A DNA stretch of 35,612 bases from an uncultured bacterium. GTDB taxonomy: Bacteria > Bacillota > Clostridia > Oscillospirales > Acutalibacteraceae. Position numbers and translations under genes: made by a program. Positions 8,355-16,085 of the stretch are shown piece by piece. The stretch covers positions 1 through 35,612 of the forward strand of contig CAJMOH010000029.1 in assembly GCA_905215055.1 (NCBI GenBank), read 5' to 3'. How positions within the stretch are numbered: the stretch's first letter is position 1; every line of letters begins with the position of its first letter. A model generated the notes under the pieces. The model was not told the origin of the DNA, searched no databases, and saw nothing but the letters and a program-made list of their open reading frames with translations.

Positions 8355-10273
8355 TGCCAATGCCCAGACACGGGGGTACGCCCCTTCCCAAAGGCCAGCG
8401 CAAGGACGTCCTTTTGCGGCTGATTAAAATGCTGTTTCAGTTCTACCCGGTGATGCTGCCCATCACCCTGCTGTGTATTTTGGCAAACGCCATCATCAGC
8501 TCCATCCCCTCGGTGTTTATGCAGAACATCATCGCCCTGGTGGAGCAGAGTTATCAAAGCGGCGACTGGGCCGCAGTTTCCGGCCAGGTGCTGCGCTTTG
8601 TGGGCGTTTTGGTGGTGCTGTACATCCTCAGCCTGATTGCCGGCGCCACCTTTAACCAGCTGATGGCCATTATCACCCAAGGCTCTCTGGCCAAAATGCG
8701 GGAGAAAATGTTCAACGGCATGCAGGATTTGCCCATCAAGTATTTTGACAGCCACAACCACGGCGACGTGATGAGCTATTACACCAACGACATCGACACC
8801 CTGCGGCAGATGATCTCCCAGAGCATTCCCCAGTTTATCGTCTCCGCCGTCACCATCATCACCGTGCTGTCCATCATGCTGTATTACAGCTTTTTCATGA
8901 CCCTGGTCATTCTGCTGGGCGTGGCCTGCATGGTGCTGGTCACAAAGAAAATCGGCGGCAAGTCCTCCCGCTATTTTATCCGCATGCAGCAGTCCATCGC
9001 CTCTACGGAGGGCTTTGTGGAGGAGATGATGAACGGCCAGAAGGTGGTTAAGGTATTCTGCCACGAGGAGGCCGCCCAGCGGGACTTTGACAAGGTGAAC
9101 GACGAGCTGTTCCACAACGCGGAGCAGGCCAACATCTACTCCAACATGCTGATGCCCGTGCTGGGCAACATTGGCAACGTGCTGTATGTGGCCGTGGCCA
9201 TTTTTGGCGGCGCCATGCTGATGACCGGCGCGCCCAACCTGAGCATCTCCGGCATGGCCTTCAGCATCAGCATTGTGGTTCCCTTTTTGAACATGACCAA
9301 GCAATTCGCCGGCTCCATCGGCCAGGTTTCCAACCAGCTGAACATGGTGATTATGGGCTTGGCCGGCACCCAGCGTATTTTCAGCCTGATGGACGAAAAG
9401 CCCGAGCCTGACGAGGGCTATGTCACCCTGGTAAACGCCCGGGAGGACAAGAACGGCAATCTGACGGAGTGCAAGGAGCGCACCAACCTGTGGGCCTGGA
9501 AGCACCCCCATCAGGACGGCACCACCACCTACACCCGGCTGGAGGGCGCTGTGGTTTTGGACGACGTGGACTTTGGCTACAATCCTGACAAGCTGGTGCT
9601 GCACAACATCAGCCTGTACGCCAAGCCGGGCCAGAAGATCGCCTTTGTGGGCTCCACCGGCGCCGGCAAAACCACCATCACCAACCTGATTAACCGGTTC
9701 TACGACATTGCCGACGGCAAAATCCGCTATGACGGGATCAACATCAACAAGATCAAAAAGGCGGACCTGCGCCGCAGCCTGGGCATGGTGCTCCAGGACA
9801 CCAACCTGTTTACCGGCACTGTGATGGACAACATCCGCTACGGCCGCCTGGACGCCACCGACAAGGAGTGTATGGCCGCTGCCAAGCTGGCCGGCGCCCA
9901 TGACTTTATCACCCGCCTGCCTCTAGGCTATGACACGCCCCTGACCGGCAACGGCGCCAGTCTTTCTCAGGGCCAGCGCCAGCTGCTGTCCATTGCCCGG
10001 GCGGCTGTGGCCGACCCGCCAGTGATGATTTTGGACGAGGCCACCTCCTCCATTGACACCCACACCGAGGCTATTGTGCAGAAGGGCATGGACGCCCTGA
10101 TGACAGGCCGCACCGTGTTTGTCATTGCCCACCGACTTTCCACCGTGCAGAACTCCGACGCCATCATGGTGCTGGATCACGGCCGGATTATCGAGCGGGG
10201 CACCCACGACCAGCTGATTGCCCTTCACGGCACTTATTATCAGCTGTATACCGGCGCTCTGGAGCTGGAGTAA
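8354..10273 (+). CDS. ABC exporter half-transporter with active ATP site (MdlB/BmrD/TM288-like)
   Basis: 639-residue partner of the preceding gene, starting on the A of its TGA stop. The membrane domain (about 20-340) is followed by an inserted segment of roughly 45 residues (ECKERTNLWAWKHPHQDG) between helix 6 and the ATPase domain, an insertion I associate with clostridial members of this family. Walker A is GSTGAGKT (433-440), Walker B carries Glu562 (ILDEATSSID), and His593 lies in VIAHRLST, so this chain supplies the hydrolytic residues. Its signature is LSQGQ instead of LSGGQ; because that motif faces the degenerate site of the partner, the change is consistent with one active site per heterodimer. 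A bidirectional terminator follows. Confidence 0.93.
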   Translation: MPMPRHGGTPLPKGQRKDVLLRLIKMLFQFYPVMLPITLLCILANAIISSIPSVFMQNIIALVEQSYQSGDWAAVSGQVLRFVGVLVVLYILSLIAGATFNQLMAIITQGSLAKMREKMFNGMQDLPIKYFDSHNHGDVMSYYTNDIDTLRQMISQSIPQFIVSAVTIITVLSIMLYYSFFMTLVILLGVACMVLVTKKIGGKSSRYFIRMQQSIASTEGFVEEMMNGQKVVKVFCHEEAAQRDFDKVNDELFHNAEQANIYSNMLMPVLGNIGNVLYVAVAIFGGAMLMTGAPNLSISGMAFSISIVVPFLNMTKQFAGSIGQVSNQLNMVIMGLAGTQRIFSLMDEKPEPDEGYVTLVNAREDKNGNLTECKERTNLWAWKHPHQDGTTTYTRLEGAVVLDDVDFGYNPDKLVLHNISLYAKPGQKIAFVGSTGAGKTTITNLINRFYDIADGKIRYDGININKIKKADLRRSLGMVLQDTNLFTGTVMDNIRYGRLDATDKECMAAAKLAGAHDFITRLPLGYDTPLTGNGASLSQGQRQLLSIARAAVADPPVMILDEATSSIDTHTEAIVQKGMDALMTGRTVFVIAHRLSTVQNSDAIMVLDHGRIIERGTHDQLIALHGTYYQLYTGALELE

Positions 10274-10286
10274 GCCGCGAAACAAA

Positions 10287-10319
10287 AAAGGGCCGTCCCA
10301 CCCGGACGGCTCTTTTTTT
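10287..10319. terminator. Bidirectional terminator, ABC exporter / HD gene
   Basis: Stem GCCGTCC (10292-10298) with GGACGGC (10304-10310), flanked by A run on the left and T run on the right, so it can stop the rightward ABC operon and the leftward HD gene. Confidence 0.9.
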
Positions 10320-10335
10320 CTGGGGGAAAACGTCC

Positions 10336-10896
10336 TTACGGCCAGTTTTCCGGTTGGGACTGCATGGCGGGCAAAATCTCGGCGGCCAGCTCCTGAACGG
10401 TGAGGCCCAGCATTTCCGCTCCCTGGGAAATCACGTCTCGGGAGCAGCCCGCGGCAAATTTCTTGTCCTTAAACTTCTTCATCACGGACTTGACCTCCAT
10501 GCCCTCAAAGCCTGTGGGCCGCATCAAAGCAGCCGCCCCGATCAGGCCGGTAAACTCGTCGGCGGCGAACAGGTACTTTTCCATCAGGCGCTCCGGTTCC
10601 ACATCGGAGCACAGGCCCCAGCCGTGGCTGACCACGGCGTGGATCACAGTGGGATCTATATCCAGCTCCGTCAGCAGCTGCTGGGCCTTTTCACAGTGTT
10701 CCTGAGGCCACTGCTCAAAGTCGATGTCGTGCAAAATTCCCACCGTTTGCCAATATTCCCGGTGGCCAAGGTCATGGGTCTGGGCCAGACATCCCAATAC
10801 CCAGCCCACGGTTTTTGCGTGATGCAGATGAAATTCTTCCTGGTTGTAACGCTGGACCAGCTGGAGAGCCTGGGCCGGCGTGGGAATGGTGCTCAT
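10336..10896 (-). CDS. HD-domain metal-dependent phosphohydrolase
   Basis: 186-residue soluble protein with the HD metal-ligand pattern: His26 (LHHAKTV), His56-Asp57 (ILHDID) and Asp113 (FAADEFTG), plus His86/His91 in HAVVSHGWG. This is the short stand-alone HD form common in Firmicutes, usually annotated as a predicted hydrolase; the substrate is unknown and may be a nucleotide or phosphate ester. The C-terminal part (KKFKDKKFAAGCSRDVI) is conserved in this subgroup as far as I can recall. The start at 10896 has GGAGG 8 nt upstream. It is divergent from the YitT gene and its promoter shares a 25-bp palindrome with the YitT promoter. Confidence 0.85.
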   Translation of the reverse strand: MSTIPTPAQALQLVQRYNQEEFHLHHAKTVGWVLGCLAQTHDLGHREYWQTVGILHDIDFEQWPQEHCEKAQQLLTELDIDPTVIHAVVSHGWGLCSDVEPERLMEKYLFAADEFTGLIGAAALMRPTGFEGMEVKSVMKKFKDKKFAAGCSRDVISQGAEMLGLTVQELAAEILPAMQSQPENWP

Positions 10897-10926
10897 AAGA
10901 AACGCCTCCTTGTCAAATTCCCCTCT

Positions 10927-10991
10927 ATCTTACCCCTAAGAGGGGAAAAAGACAAGATCCCCTTGTCTTTTGGCTGGAATCTTGGTATACT
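10927..10991. promoter_or_regulatory. Back-to-back divergent promoters built on one palindrome
   Basis: A perfect inverted repeat with 10-bp arms, AAAAGACAAG (10947-10956) and CTTGTCTTTT (10962-10971), loop ATCCC, carries an identical -35 box TTGTCT on each strand. Rightward: TTGTCT (10963-10968), 17 bp, TATACT (10986-10991) toward YitT. Leftward: TTGTCT (10955-10950), 17 bp, TAAGAT (10932-10927) toward the HD gene. The two -35 boxes are only 7 bp apart, so simultaneous occupancy by two polymerases looks sterically impossible. Confidence 0.7.
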
Positions 10992-11017
10992 GATTTCCGG
11001 TAAAGGGGGAACCTGAC

Positions 11018-11050
11018 TTGAGACACTCCTGGAAAAATTTGACATTCTAA
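11018..11050 (+). CDS. Possible 10-codon leader peptide before the YitT attenuator
   Basis: TTG at 11018 is preceded by AAAGGGGGA with 7-nt spacing and opens a frame fMet-RHSWKNLTF ending in TAA at 11048-11050. The stop codon touches the 5' arm of the terminator hairpin that starts at 11049, so a ribosome at the end of the frame would cover that arm. The transcription start near 10998 puts this frame at the very front of the mRNA. The geometry resembles leader-peptide attenuation, but a frame of this length can occur by chance. Confidence 0.3.
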   Translation: MRHSWKNLTF

Positions 11051-11078
11051 GGCGGGCCGGCTGCGGTCCGCCTTTTTA
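11049..11078 (+). terminator. Leader terminator (attenuator) upstream of the YitT gene
   Basis: Arms AAGGCGG (11049-11055) and CCGCCTT (11068-11074) followed by TTTT, located between the promoter (10963-10991) and the start codon at 11113. Because no other promoter is visible downstream of it, the gene depends on read-through. No known riboswitch was recognised in the short leader. Confidence 0.7.
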
Positions 11079-11112
11079 CTTTATCACAGTAGCGGAAGGA
11101 AGTCGCAGAACC

Positions 11113-12021
11113 ATGAACCAATTCTCTAGCCAATGGAAAAGAAGGGCTCTGTCCGGAGCCTGGAAGCTCCTGCTGATTCTGGCGGGAAACACCCTGTACG
11201 CCCTGGCGGTGGCCCTGTTTGTGCTGCCCACGGGCCTGATTACCGGAGGCACCACCGGCCTGGGTCTGGCGGCCCAGAATTATTTTCACATTCCCCTTTC
11301 CGGCTTTGTGGCCGTTTTCAACTTGGCCATGTTCCTGCTGGGGCTGGCGGTGCTGGGAAAGGTGTTCGCCCTGACCACGGTGATCAGCTCCTTTTATTAC
11401 CCCTTCATCCTGGAGGTGATCCAACGGACCGTGGGGGGACTTCGCTTGACAGAGGACCCCCTGCTGGCCACGGTGCTGGCCGGGCTGATGATTGGCGCGG
11501 GCATGGGCATTGTCATCCGGGCGGGAGCCTCTACCGGCGGCATGGATATTCCGCCCCTGGTGCTGCAAAAAAAGCTGCGGATTCCCGTGTCCCTGTCCCT
11601 GTACGCCTTTGACTGCGCCATTTTGCTGCTGCAGGTGCTGTTCTCCAACGTGGAGCAAGTGCTGTATGGCCTGGTGCTGGTGCTGCTGTACACCATCACC
11701 CTGAACAAGACCCTGATGCTGGGGACGGGACAGATGCAGCTGAAGGTGGTCAGCAAGGAGTATCGGACCATCAGCCGGGAGATCCAAAACAAAATGGACC
11801 GGGGTACCACCCTGTTCCGCAGCGTGGGCGGCTTTGAAGGGGAGGACAGCTGCACCGTGCTGACGGTGGTGGACCGCCGGGAGCTTTCCAAGGTGACAGA
11901 GCTGGTGACAGAGCTTGACCCGGGGGCCTTTATGGTGGTCAGCCAGGTCAACGAGGTCCGGGGGCGGGGCTTTACTCTGCCCAAGCGGTACGAAAACCGT
12001 CCAAAATCTCTCAAGCGGTAA
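11113..12021 (+). CDS. YitT family membrane protein (DUF161 + DUF2179)
   Basis: 302-residue membrane protein. The first helix (LLLILAGNTLYALAVALFVL) leads to PTGLITGGTTGLGL, the glycine-rich hallmark of the YitT family. About five helices occupy residues 15-190. A cytoplasmic DUF2179 domain follows (about 220-290), including RGTTLFRSVGGFEG and MVVSQVNEVRGRGFTLPK. The family is widespread in Firmicutes and its transport role is unproven. The start at 11113 follows GGAAGGAAG. Expression is probably controlled by the attenuator in its leader. Nothing in the protein looks damaged. Confidence 0.9.
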   Translation: MNQFSSQWKRRALSGAWKLLLILAGNTLYALAVALFVLPTGLITGGTTGLGLAAQNYFHIPLSGFVAVFNLAMFLLGLAVLGKVFALTTVISSFYYPFILEVIQRTVGGLRLTEDPLLATVLAGLMIGAGMGIVIRAGASTGGMDIPPLVLQKKLRIPVSLSLYAFDCAILLLQVLFSNVEQVLYGLVLVLLYTITLNKTLMLGTGQMQLKVVSKEYRTISREIQNKMDRGTTLFRSVGGFEGEDSCTVLTVVDRRELSKVTELVTELDPGAFMVVSQVNEVRGRGFTLPKRYENRPKSLKR

Positions 12022-12067
12022 AAAAAGCCCTTGTCCCGGCCTTTCGCTGGCAGGACAAGGGCTTTTT
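12022..12067. terminator. Bidirectional terminator, YitT / ZIP
   Basis: Stem GCCCTTGTCC (12027-12036) with GGACAAGGGC (12053-12062), flanked by A run and T run, serving both convergent genes. Confidence 0.93.
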
Positions 12068-12099
12068 CCAGAAACGGTTCTTTTCAGCCAGCGGGTCCC

Positions 12100-12891
12100 T
12101 CAGCCCAGGGCCACGTCCAGCACCATCATCACCAGGAACCCGGCCATCACGCCCAGGGTCCCCACGTTGGAATGCTCTCCCAAATGGGCCTCGGGGATCA
12201 GCTCCTCCACCACCACATACATCATGGCGCCGGCGGCAAAGGCCAGCAGCCAGGGCAGCAAGGGCTGGATGCTCCCTGCCACCAGCACCGCCAGAATACC
12301 GAAAACCGGCTCCACAACGCCGGAAAGCCCTCCGTAGAGAAAGCTTTTCCAGGCGGGCAGACCCTCCTGCCGCAAGGGAAGGGAAATGGCCGCGCCCTCC
12401 GGGAAATTTTGAATCCCCATGCCAATGGCCAAGGCCATGGCGCCGGCGTACAGGGCCGGATCGCCCCCGTGCTGGGCCGCCAGAGCAAAGGAAAAGCCCA
12501 CCGCCATACCCTCGGGAATGTTGTGAAGGGTCACGGCGAAGATCAGCAGGGTGGTCCGCTTCCAGGTGGAGGAATGGCCCTCCGGCTGGGAGGCCCCCAC
12601 ATGCAGGTGGGGCATGACGCAGTCCAAGGCCATCAAAAAGCCCACGCCCAGCAGGAATCCCCCCGCCGCGGGCAGCCAGCCGGGAACGCCCCGGCTCTCC
12701 GCCTCCTCGATGGCGGGAATCAGCAGGCTCCACACCGAGGCCGCCACCATCACTCCGGCGGCAAAGCCCAGAAAGATCCGCTGGGCGCCTGCCGTCACCC
12801 GCTTGCGGAAGAAAAACACCATGGCCGCTCCCAGGGCGGTCATCAAACAGGTAAATCCCGTTCCTCCCGCGGCCCATAGCACTGGCTCCAT
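12100..12891 (-). CDS. ZIP family divalent metal transporter (GufA/ZupT-like)
   Basis: 263-residue, eight-helix metal importer. The metal-path motifs are plain: HNIPEG in helix 4, QNFPEGAAI in helix 5, and EELIPEAH near the end. A His-containing loop (MPHLHVG) sits before helix 4, as expected for the metal-capturing loop of the GufA branch. Zinc is the usual substrate, with iron or manganese possible. The start at 12891 follows AAGGGGG at 8 nt. The gene has its own promoter with a 20-bp dyad just after +1, which suggests repression by a metal-sensing or similar regulator. It is convergent with the YitT gene and shares its terminator. Confidence 0.93.
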   Translation of the reverse strand: MEPVLWAAGGTGFTCLMTALGAAMVFFFRKRVTAGAQRIFLGFAAGVMVAASVWSLLIPAIEEAESRGVPGWLPAAGGFLLGVGFLMALDCVMPHLHVGASQPEGHSSTWKRTTLLIFAVTLHNIPEGMAVGFSFALAAQHGGDPALYAGAMALAIGMGIQNFPEGAAISLPLRQEGLPAWKSFLYGGLSGVVEPVFGILAVLVAGSIQPLLPWLLAFAAGAMMYVVVEELIPEAHLGEHSNVGTLGVMAGFLVMMVLDVALG

Positions 12892-12926
12892 AGAAATACC
12901 CCCTTTTCCTTAAAAACAAAATCAAG

Positions 12927-12946
12927 AAATTAGCTATAACTAATTT
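12927..12946. promoter_or_regulatory. 20-bp operator dyad at the ZIP promoter
   Basis: AAATTAG (12927-12933), six bases, CTAATTT (12940-12946): seven-base arms symmetric about a TATA centre, lying just downstream of the -10 box. Position and symmetry suit a repressor. A DtxR/MntR- or MarR-type factor is plausible given the metal transporter, but this is inference. Confidence 0.6.
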
Positions 12947-12951
12947 TCCCC

Positions 12952-12980
12952 ATAATACATGGTTCCACAACATTTGTCAA
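12952..12980 (-). promoter_or_regulatory. Sigma-A promoter of the ZIP gene
   Basis: On the minus strand TTGACA (12980-12975), 17-bp spacer, TATTAT (12957-12952). A second weaker match (TGGAAA, 17 bp, TATAAT at 13043-13015) lies upstream on the same strand. Confidence 0.8.
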
Positions 12981-13136
12981 CGAGGCGCAACGCCGCCGGA
13001 ATTACTCTACTTTCATTATAGAATATTCCCAGAAGCCTTTCCAGCTATTTCCGGAAAAAACTCCCGAATCCGTCCAAAAGAAAAGGACCCGCCCTTTGGA
13101 CAAGCCCCTCCCCTTACTTTTTTCAGATCGCCGCCG

Positions 13137-13928
13137 TCACACCAGCACCACCGCCTGCATGCCCACCCCCTGATAGGCGGTTTTCACCTGGTCCTTGGGG
13201 TAGGGCACGTTCTTCCCCGCCAGGGGGTCGTTGAAATAATAACATTCCCCGTCCTCTCCTGTCAGCAGCAGACAGTGGAGAGGGTAAATCCAGGTGAACG
13301 GTTCGCCGGTGTCCTCCAGGACAAACTGGGTGGACTCCACCGGCTGCTCCATGCCGATGGTTGCCCACAGCATCACCGGCACGCCCTTGTCCACATAGGC
13401 CCGGCACAGGGACTCCAGGCTTTCCCCCTCCAGCTCCTTCACGGACAGGTCCTGTATGTCCCGATCCTGGAGCAGACGCTCCAGGCCGCCTGCGATCACA
13501 GGCGCGTAGCAGCCCCAGCCGCTTTCGGAGTAGGGGCTGCCCAAAAATTCCCTCCAGGGGTCCGCCCCCACCAGGGTGCCGGATCCGTCCGTATAGGGGG
13601 CGTTTCCCTGGGGCAGATAGCCGTCGATAAACTCCTCCACGGAAATCTCTACCCCGGCGTATTGCAGGGCCATCACCGCGGTGACGCTTTCACAGCCGGT
13701 GGGATACTTGTCCCGCTGGTCGATAAAGGGGGCGTCAATCAGCCCGGGGACCTTCCCGCCCTCCAAAGGCTCGCTGCCCCTGGCGAGGATCATTCTGCCC
13801 GCCGGGGAACACACCAGCAGCGCCGCCAGCGCCAGCGCCGCGAACACACAGAGAAGCTTCAGCCAAATCACCCGCTTGGGATGGGTCTGCCGCCGGTACC
13901 GCCTGGATACAGCTGTTGTTCTTTCCAT
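13137..13928 (-). CDS. Membrane-anchored C39-like (peptidase C39_2) cysteine protease
   Basis: 263 residues. A basic N-terminus and one hydrophobic helix (about 22-42, LLCVFAALALAALLVC) act as a signal anchor. The papain-like domain has Gln71 (FIDQRDKYPTGC) for the oxyanion hole, Cys79 as nucleophile, His218 (IYPLHCLLLTG) and Asp234 (YYFNDPLAG), so the catalytic set is complete. This matches the C39_2 group of secreted or surface proteins in Firmicutes; substrates are generally unknown. The start at 13928 follows GGGGAGTAGG. It is a single gene, divergent from two tiny membrane-protein genes. The N-terminal Cys40 is not in a clear lipobox. Confidence 0.85.
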   Translation of the reverse strand: MERTTAVSRRYRRQTHPKRVIWLKLLCVFAALALAALLVCSPAGRMILARGSEPLEGGKVPGLIDAPFIDQRDKYPTGCESVTAVMALQYAGVEISVEEFIDGYLPQGNAPYTDGSGTLVGADPWREFLGSPYSESGWGCYAPVIAGGLERLLQDRDIQDLSVKELEGESLESLCRAYVDKGVPVMLWATIGMEQPVESTQFVLEDTGEPFTWIYPLHCLLLTGEDGECYYFNDPLAGKNVPYPKDQVKTAYQGVGMQAVVLV

Positions 13929-14077
13929 GTTTCCTACTCCCCTTTTTCACGTCTTTGCCTATTAGACAGCCTTCTCATGAAAAAGGTTAGAGGATTTTAT
14001 AAAAAAGTTTTTCAGGCCGGCCTTTTTCCCACAATAATTCACAGTCCGCGGGAAACCCTACTGTTGGGGGTGACGCC

Positions 14078-14347
14078 ATGAAACGAAAGAAAAGGCGGAT
14101 TTTTGCCTTTACGCTGGGCCTGTCGCTGTTTGTCCTGATTACCCTGGCCGGGTGTGTCATCGTGGACTATCAAGGGCGGCGGCTCAGCTTTGGGGAGGAC
14201 CAGCCGCCCTTCCAGGTGGAGCGCCTGCCGGGAAACCGCTCCCGCCTGGAGGTGGATCTCTTTGGCGTGGAAGCCAAGGTGGACTTTACCCAGGTGGGCA
14301 GAATCCTGGACCTTCTCCGGGACTTTTTCTGCCTGCCCGGGTCCTGA
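14078..14347 (+). CDS. Small single-helix membrane or secreted protein, unknown
   Basis: 89 residues I do not recognise. The basic start MKRKKRRIF leads to one hydrophobic helix (about 9-29) ending LAGCVIV, which resembles a signal or a lipobox with Cys26. The rest is a short extracytoplasmic segment with alternating charged and hydrophobic residues (RLEVDLFGVEAKVDFTQVG). The start at 14078 follows TTGGGGGTG. Its stop overlaps the start of the next gene (TGATG), so the pair is translationally coupled and probably works together. It lies between a surface protease and a cell-wall endopeptidase, which suggests an envelope role (inference only). Confidence 0.6.
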   Translation: MKRKKRRIFAFTLGLSLFVLITLAGCVIVDYQGRRLSFGEDQPPFQVERLPGNRSRLEVDLFGVEAKVDFTQVGRILDLLRDFFCLPGS

Positions 14348-14616
14348 TGAGGAGACGCCGCCCCTGGCGGGCGCTGTGGGTGCCGGGGCTGGCCCTTCCC
14401 CTCTGGCTGCGGGAGCTGCCCGAGGATTTTCTTCCCTCCCTGCCCATCTCCTCCCGGGTGCTGGGCGTGGGAGGCTGGTGCCTAGTGGGGCTGGGCTTTT
14501 TTGCCGCGGCCCTCACCGCCCTGTGGCTTTCCCGGCCCAGGGAGCACCCCCTGCTCAAGCCCTACCGCCCGCCGGCACTGTTTCGGGTGCCGCTCCGCAG
14601 GCGCCCCCGCCGGTAA
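14347..14616 (+). CDS. Small two-helix membrane protein, unknown
   Basis: 89 residues beginning on the A of the preceding TGA stop. The sequence is MRRRRPWRALWVPG, a first hydrophobic stretch, then LGVGGWCLVGLGFFAAALTA as a second helix, and a very basic proline-rich tail (PLRRRPRR). No family is recognised. No separate ribosome site is visible, so translation depends on coupling to the upstream gene. An overlapping frame (14154-14627) is longer but has no coupled start and low-complexity content, so I prefer this one. Confidence 0.5.
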   Translation: MRRRRPWRALWVPGLALPLWLRELPEDFLPSLPISSRVLGVGGWCLVGLGFFAAALTALWLSRPREHPLLKPYRPPALFRVPLRRRPRR

Positions 14617-14815
14617 AAAAAATTTAGCCTTTTCCCCAGAAAACACGCAAGATATAGGGGTACTTCCGCCAATTTGTAACTATTTTGAAATAAATTTACA
14701 AAATAATTCTTTTATAGAAATATAAAACCTCCTCCTTGGTTTACAATGCTACACGATATAAAGTTTCTGTAAATCAAGCTTCAGTCTTTCATCCAATATG
14801 AGGGGGAAAAGCTTT
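14617..14815. promoter_or_regulatory. AT-rich control region of the M23 peptidase gene
   Basis: About 200 bp, much more AT-rich than the surroundings. It holds an inverted repeat TTTGTAA / TTACAAA around 14675-14702 in which TTGTAA-17-TACAAA could act as a promoter, and a TATAAA near 14757. No single promoter stands out. Confidence 0.3.
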
Positions 14816-16033
14816 ATGAACCGAAAATTTCGAAAACGCCTGTGCGCCGGGCTGATGGCTCTGTGCATGGCGGCCGTGGCGCCGCTGAGTGTGTCCGCTC
14901 AAACCGTGGCCGAGATTCAGGCCGAGCAGGACAGGCTGCAGGCGGAAAAGGAGGACCTGGAGGCACAGCTGGAGCAGCTTCGCAACGACGAGGCGGAAAA
15001 ACAGGCCTATCAGGACAACCTTCAGGAGCAGATCAATCTGGTGCAGGAGCAGATTGACACCACCCGCCAGAATATCAATGACCTGAACGAGAGCATCACC
15101 GAGCTGACCATGAAGCTGGATGCCTCTCAGGCGGAAATTCAGGATACCATCGACGAGTTCAAGCAGCGGCTGGTGGCTCTGTACACCGCCGGCAACGTGA
15201 GCACCCTGGAAATTCTTCTGGACTCTGAAAGCCTGTCCGAGTTCACCACCCGGGCCGCTTTGATTGAGAACATGACCGCCCACGACAAGGAGCTGGTGGA
15301 CAAGCTGGAGGCCTATGTAAACTCCACCAGTGAGGAGCGGGAGCAGGTCCAGGCCGAGAAGGAAGAGGTTGCCGAGCTGCAAAAGACCCTGGAAAGCAAG
15401 CAGGAGGAGCTGGACCAGCTCTATGAGGAAAACGCCGCGGCCATTGTGGAAATTCAAGGCGCGGAGGGCGCCACAGAAAACGCCCTGGAGGCCAACGAGC
15501 AGGAGCTGGCCGAAAATGAGCAGGAAATGCAGGAGGCCATCGCCGCCCAGAAGGCTGCGGAAGAGGCGGCCAAACAGCAGGCTGCCAGCAACGGCGGTTC
15601 CAGCGTATCCGGCGGCGGCAGCGTTTCCTATCCCACCACCGGCGGCGGTGTGGAGGGCTTCGATCCCATTTGGCCCCTGCCCGGCGTAACGTACATCTCC
15701 GCCGGCTACAACGGCTATCCGGGACACAAGGGCCTGGACATCGCTGGTCCCTACGGCACCCCTGTGGTGGCCGCTGAGGACGGCACCGTGATTGTGGCCA
15801 ACAACTATGACAGCTGGGGCGACAGCTGGGGCTATTATGTGCTGATCTATCACAACGGCACCTACACCACCCGCTATGCCCATTTGAGTTCTTTGGCCGT
15901 GTCCCAGGGCCAGTATGTGACGGCCGGCACGGTAGTGGGCTATGAGGGCGCCACCGGCAACGTGACAGGACCTCACCTCCACTTTGAGGTGTACCAGAAC
16001 GGCACCCGGGTGGACCCCATGCAGTTCCTGTAA
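14816..16033 (+). CDS. Secreted coiled-coil M23 endopeptidase (EnvC/NlpD-like)
   Basis: 405 residues. A Sec signal peptide ends near LSVSA (cleavage around residue 28). A long coiled coil rich in Glu, Gln and Leu spans about 29-250, followed by a Gly/Ser linker (GGSSVSGGG) and a C-terminal LytM/M23 domain. The zinc ligands are intact: His304 and Asp308 (HKGLD), His387 and His389 (HLHFE). Such proteins cleave peptidoglycan cross-bridges, or control partners, during division, with the coiled coil as localising or autoinhibitory arm. The start at 14816 follows GAGGGGG; the in-frame ATG at 14798 precedes this site and is not used. A terminator follows and SpoIIP, another wall hydrolase, is convergent. 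Confidence 0.92.
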   Translation: MNRKFRKRLCAGLMALCMAAVAPLSVSAQTVAEIQAEQDRLQAEKEDLEAQLEQLRNDEAEKQAYQDNLQEQINLVQEQIDTTRQNINDLNESITELTMKLDASQAEIQDTIDEFKQRLVALYTAGNVSTLEILLDSESLSEFTTRAALIENMTAHDKELVDKLEAYVNSTSEEREQVQAEKEEVAELQKTLESKQEELDQLYEENAAAIVEIQGAEGATENALEANEQELAENEQEMQEAIAAQKAAEEAAKQQAASNGGSSVSGGGSVSYPTTGGGVEGFDPIWPLPGVTYISAGYNGYPGHKGLDIAGPYGTPVVAAEDGTVIVANNYDSWGDSWGYYVLIYHNGTYTTRYAHLSSLAVSQGQYVTAGTVVGYEGATGNVTGPHLHFEVYQNGTRVDPMQFL

Positions 16034-16047
16034 AAAAGTGAACCAGC

Positions 16048-16077
16048 AAGCCTCTCGCGTTCGCGGGAGGCTTTTTT
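16048..16077 (+). terminator. Intrinsic terminator after the M23 gene
   Basis: GC-rich stem with arms AAGCCTCTCGC and GCGGGAGGCTT (one G-U pair) and a short loop, then TTTTTT. It is not clearly bidirectional because the left side lacks an A run next to the stem. Confidence 0.88.
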
Positions 16078-16085
16078 GCTGCCTT

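Noticed and set aside
10998..11078. Riboswitch in the YitT leader
   Set aside because: Only about 50 nt precede the terminator and no known aptamer motif was seen.
12011..12973. 320-codon minus frame overlapping the ZIP gene
   Set aside because: Low-complexity Gly/Arg-rich translation; the ZIP frame has all transporter motifs.
14154..14627. 157-codon frame overlapping the two small membrane genes
   Set aside because: No coupled start or ribosome site, Pro/Ala/Ser-rich content; the coupled 89-residue pair is better supported.
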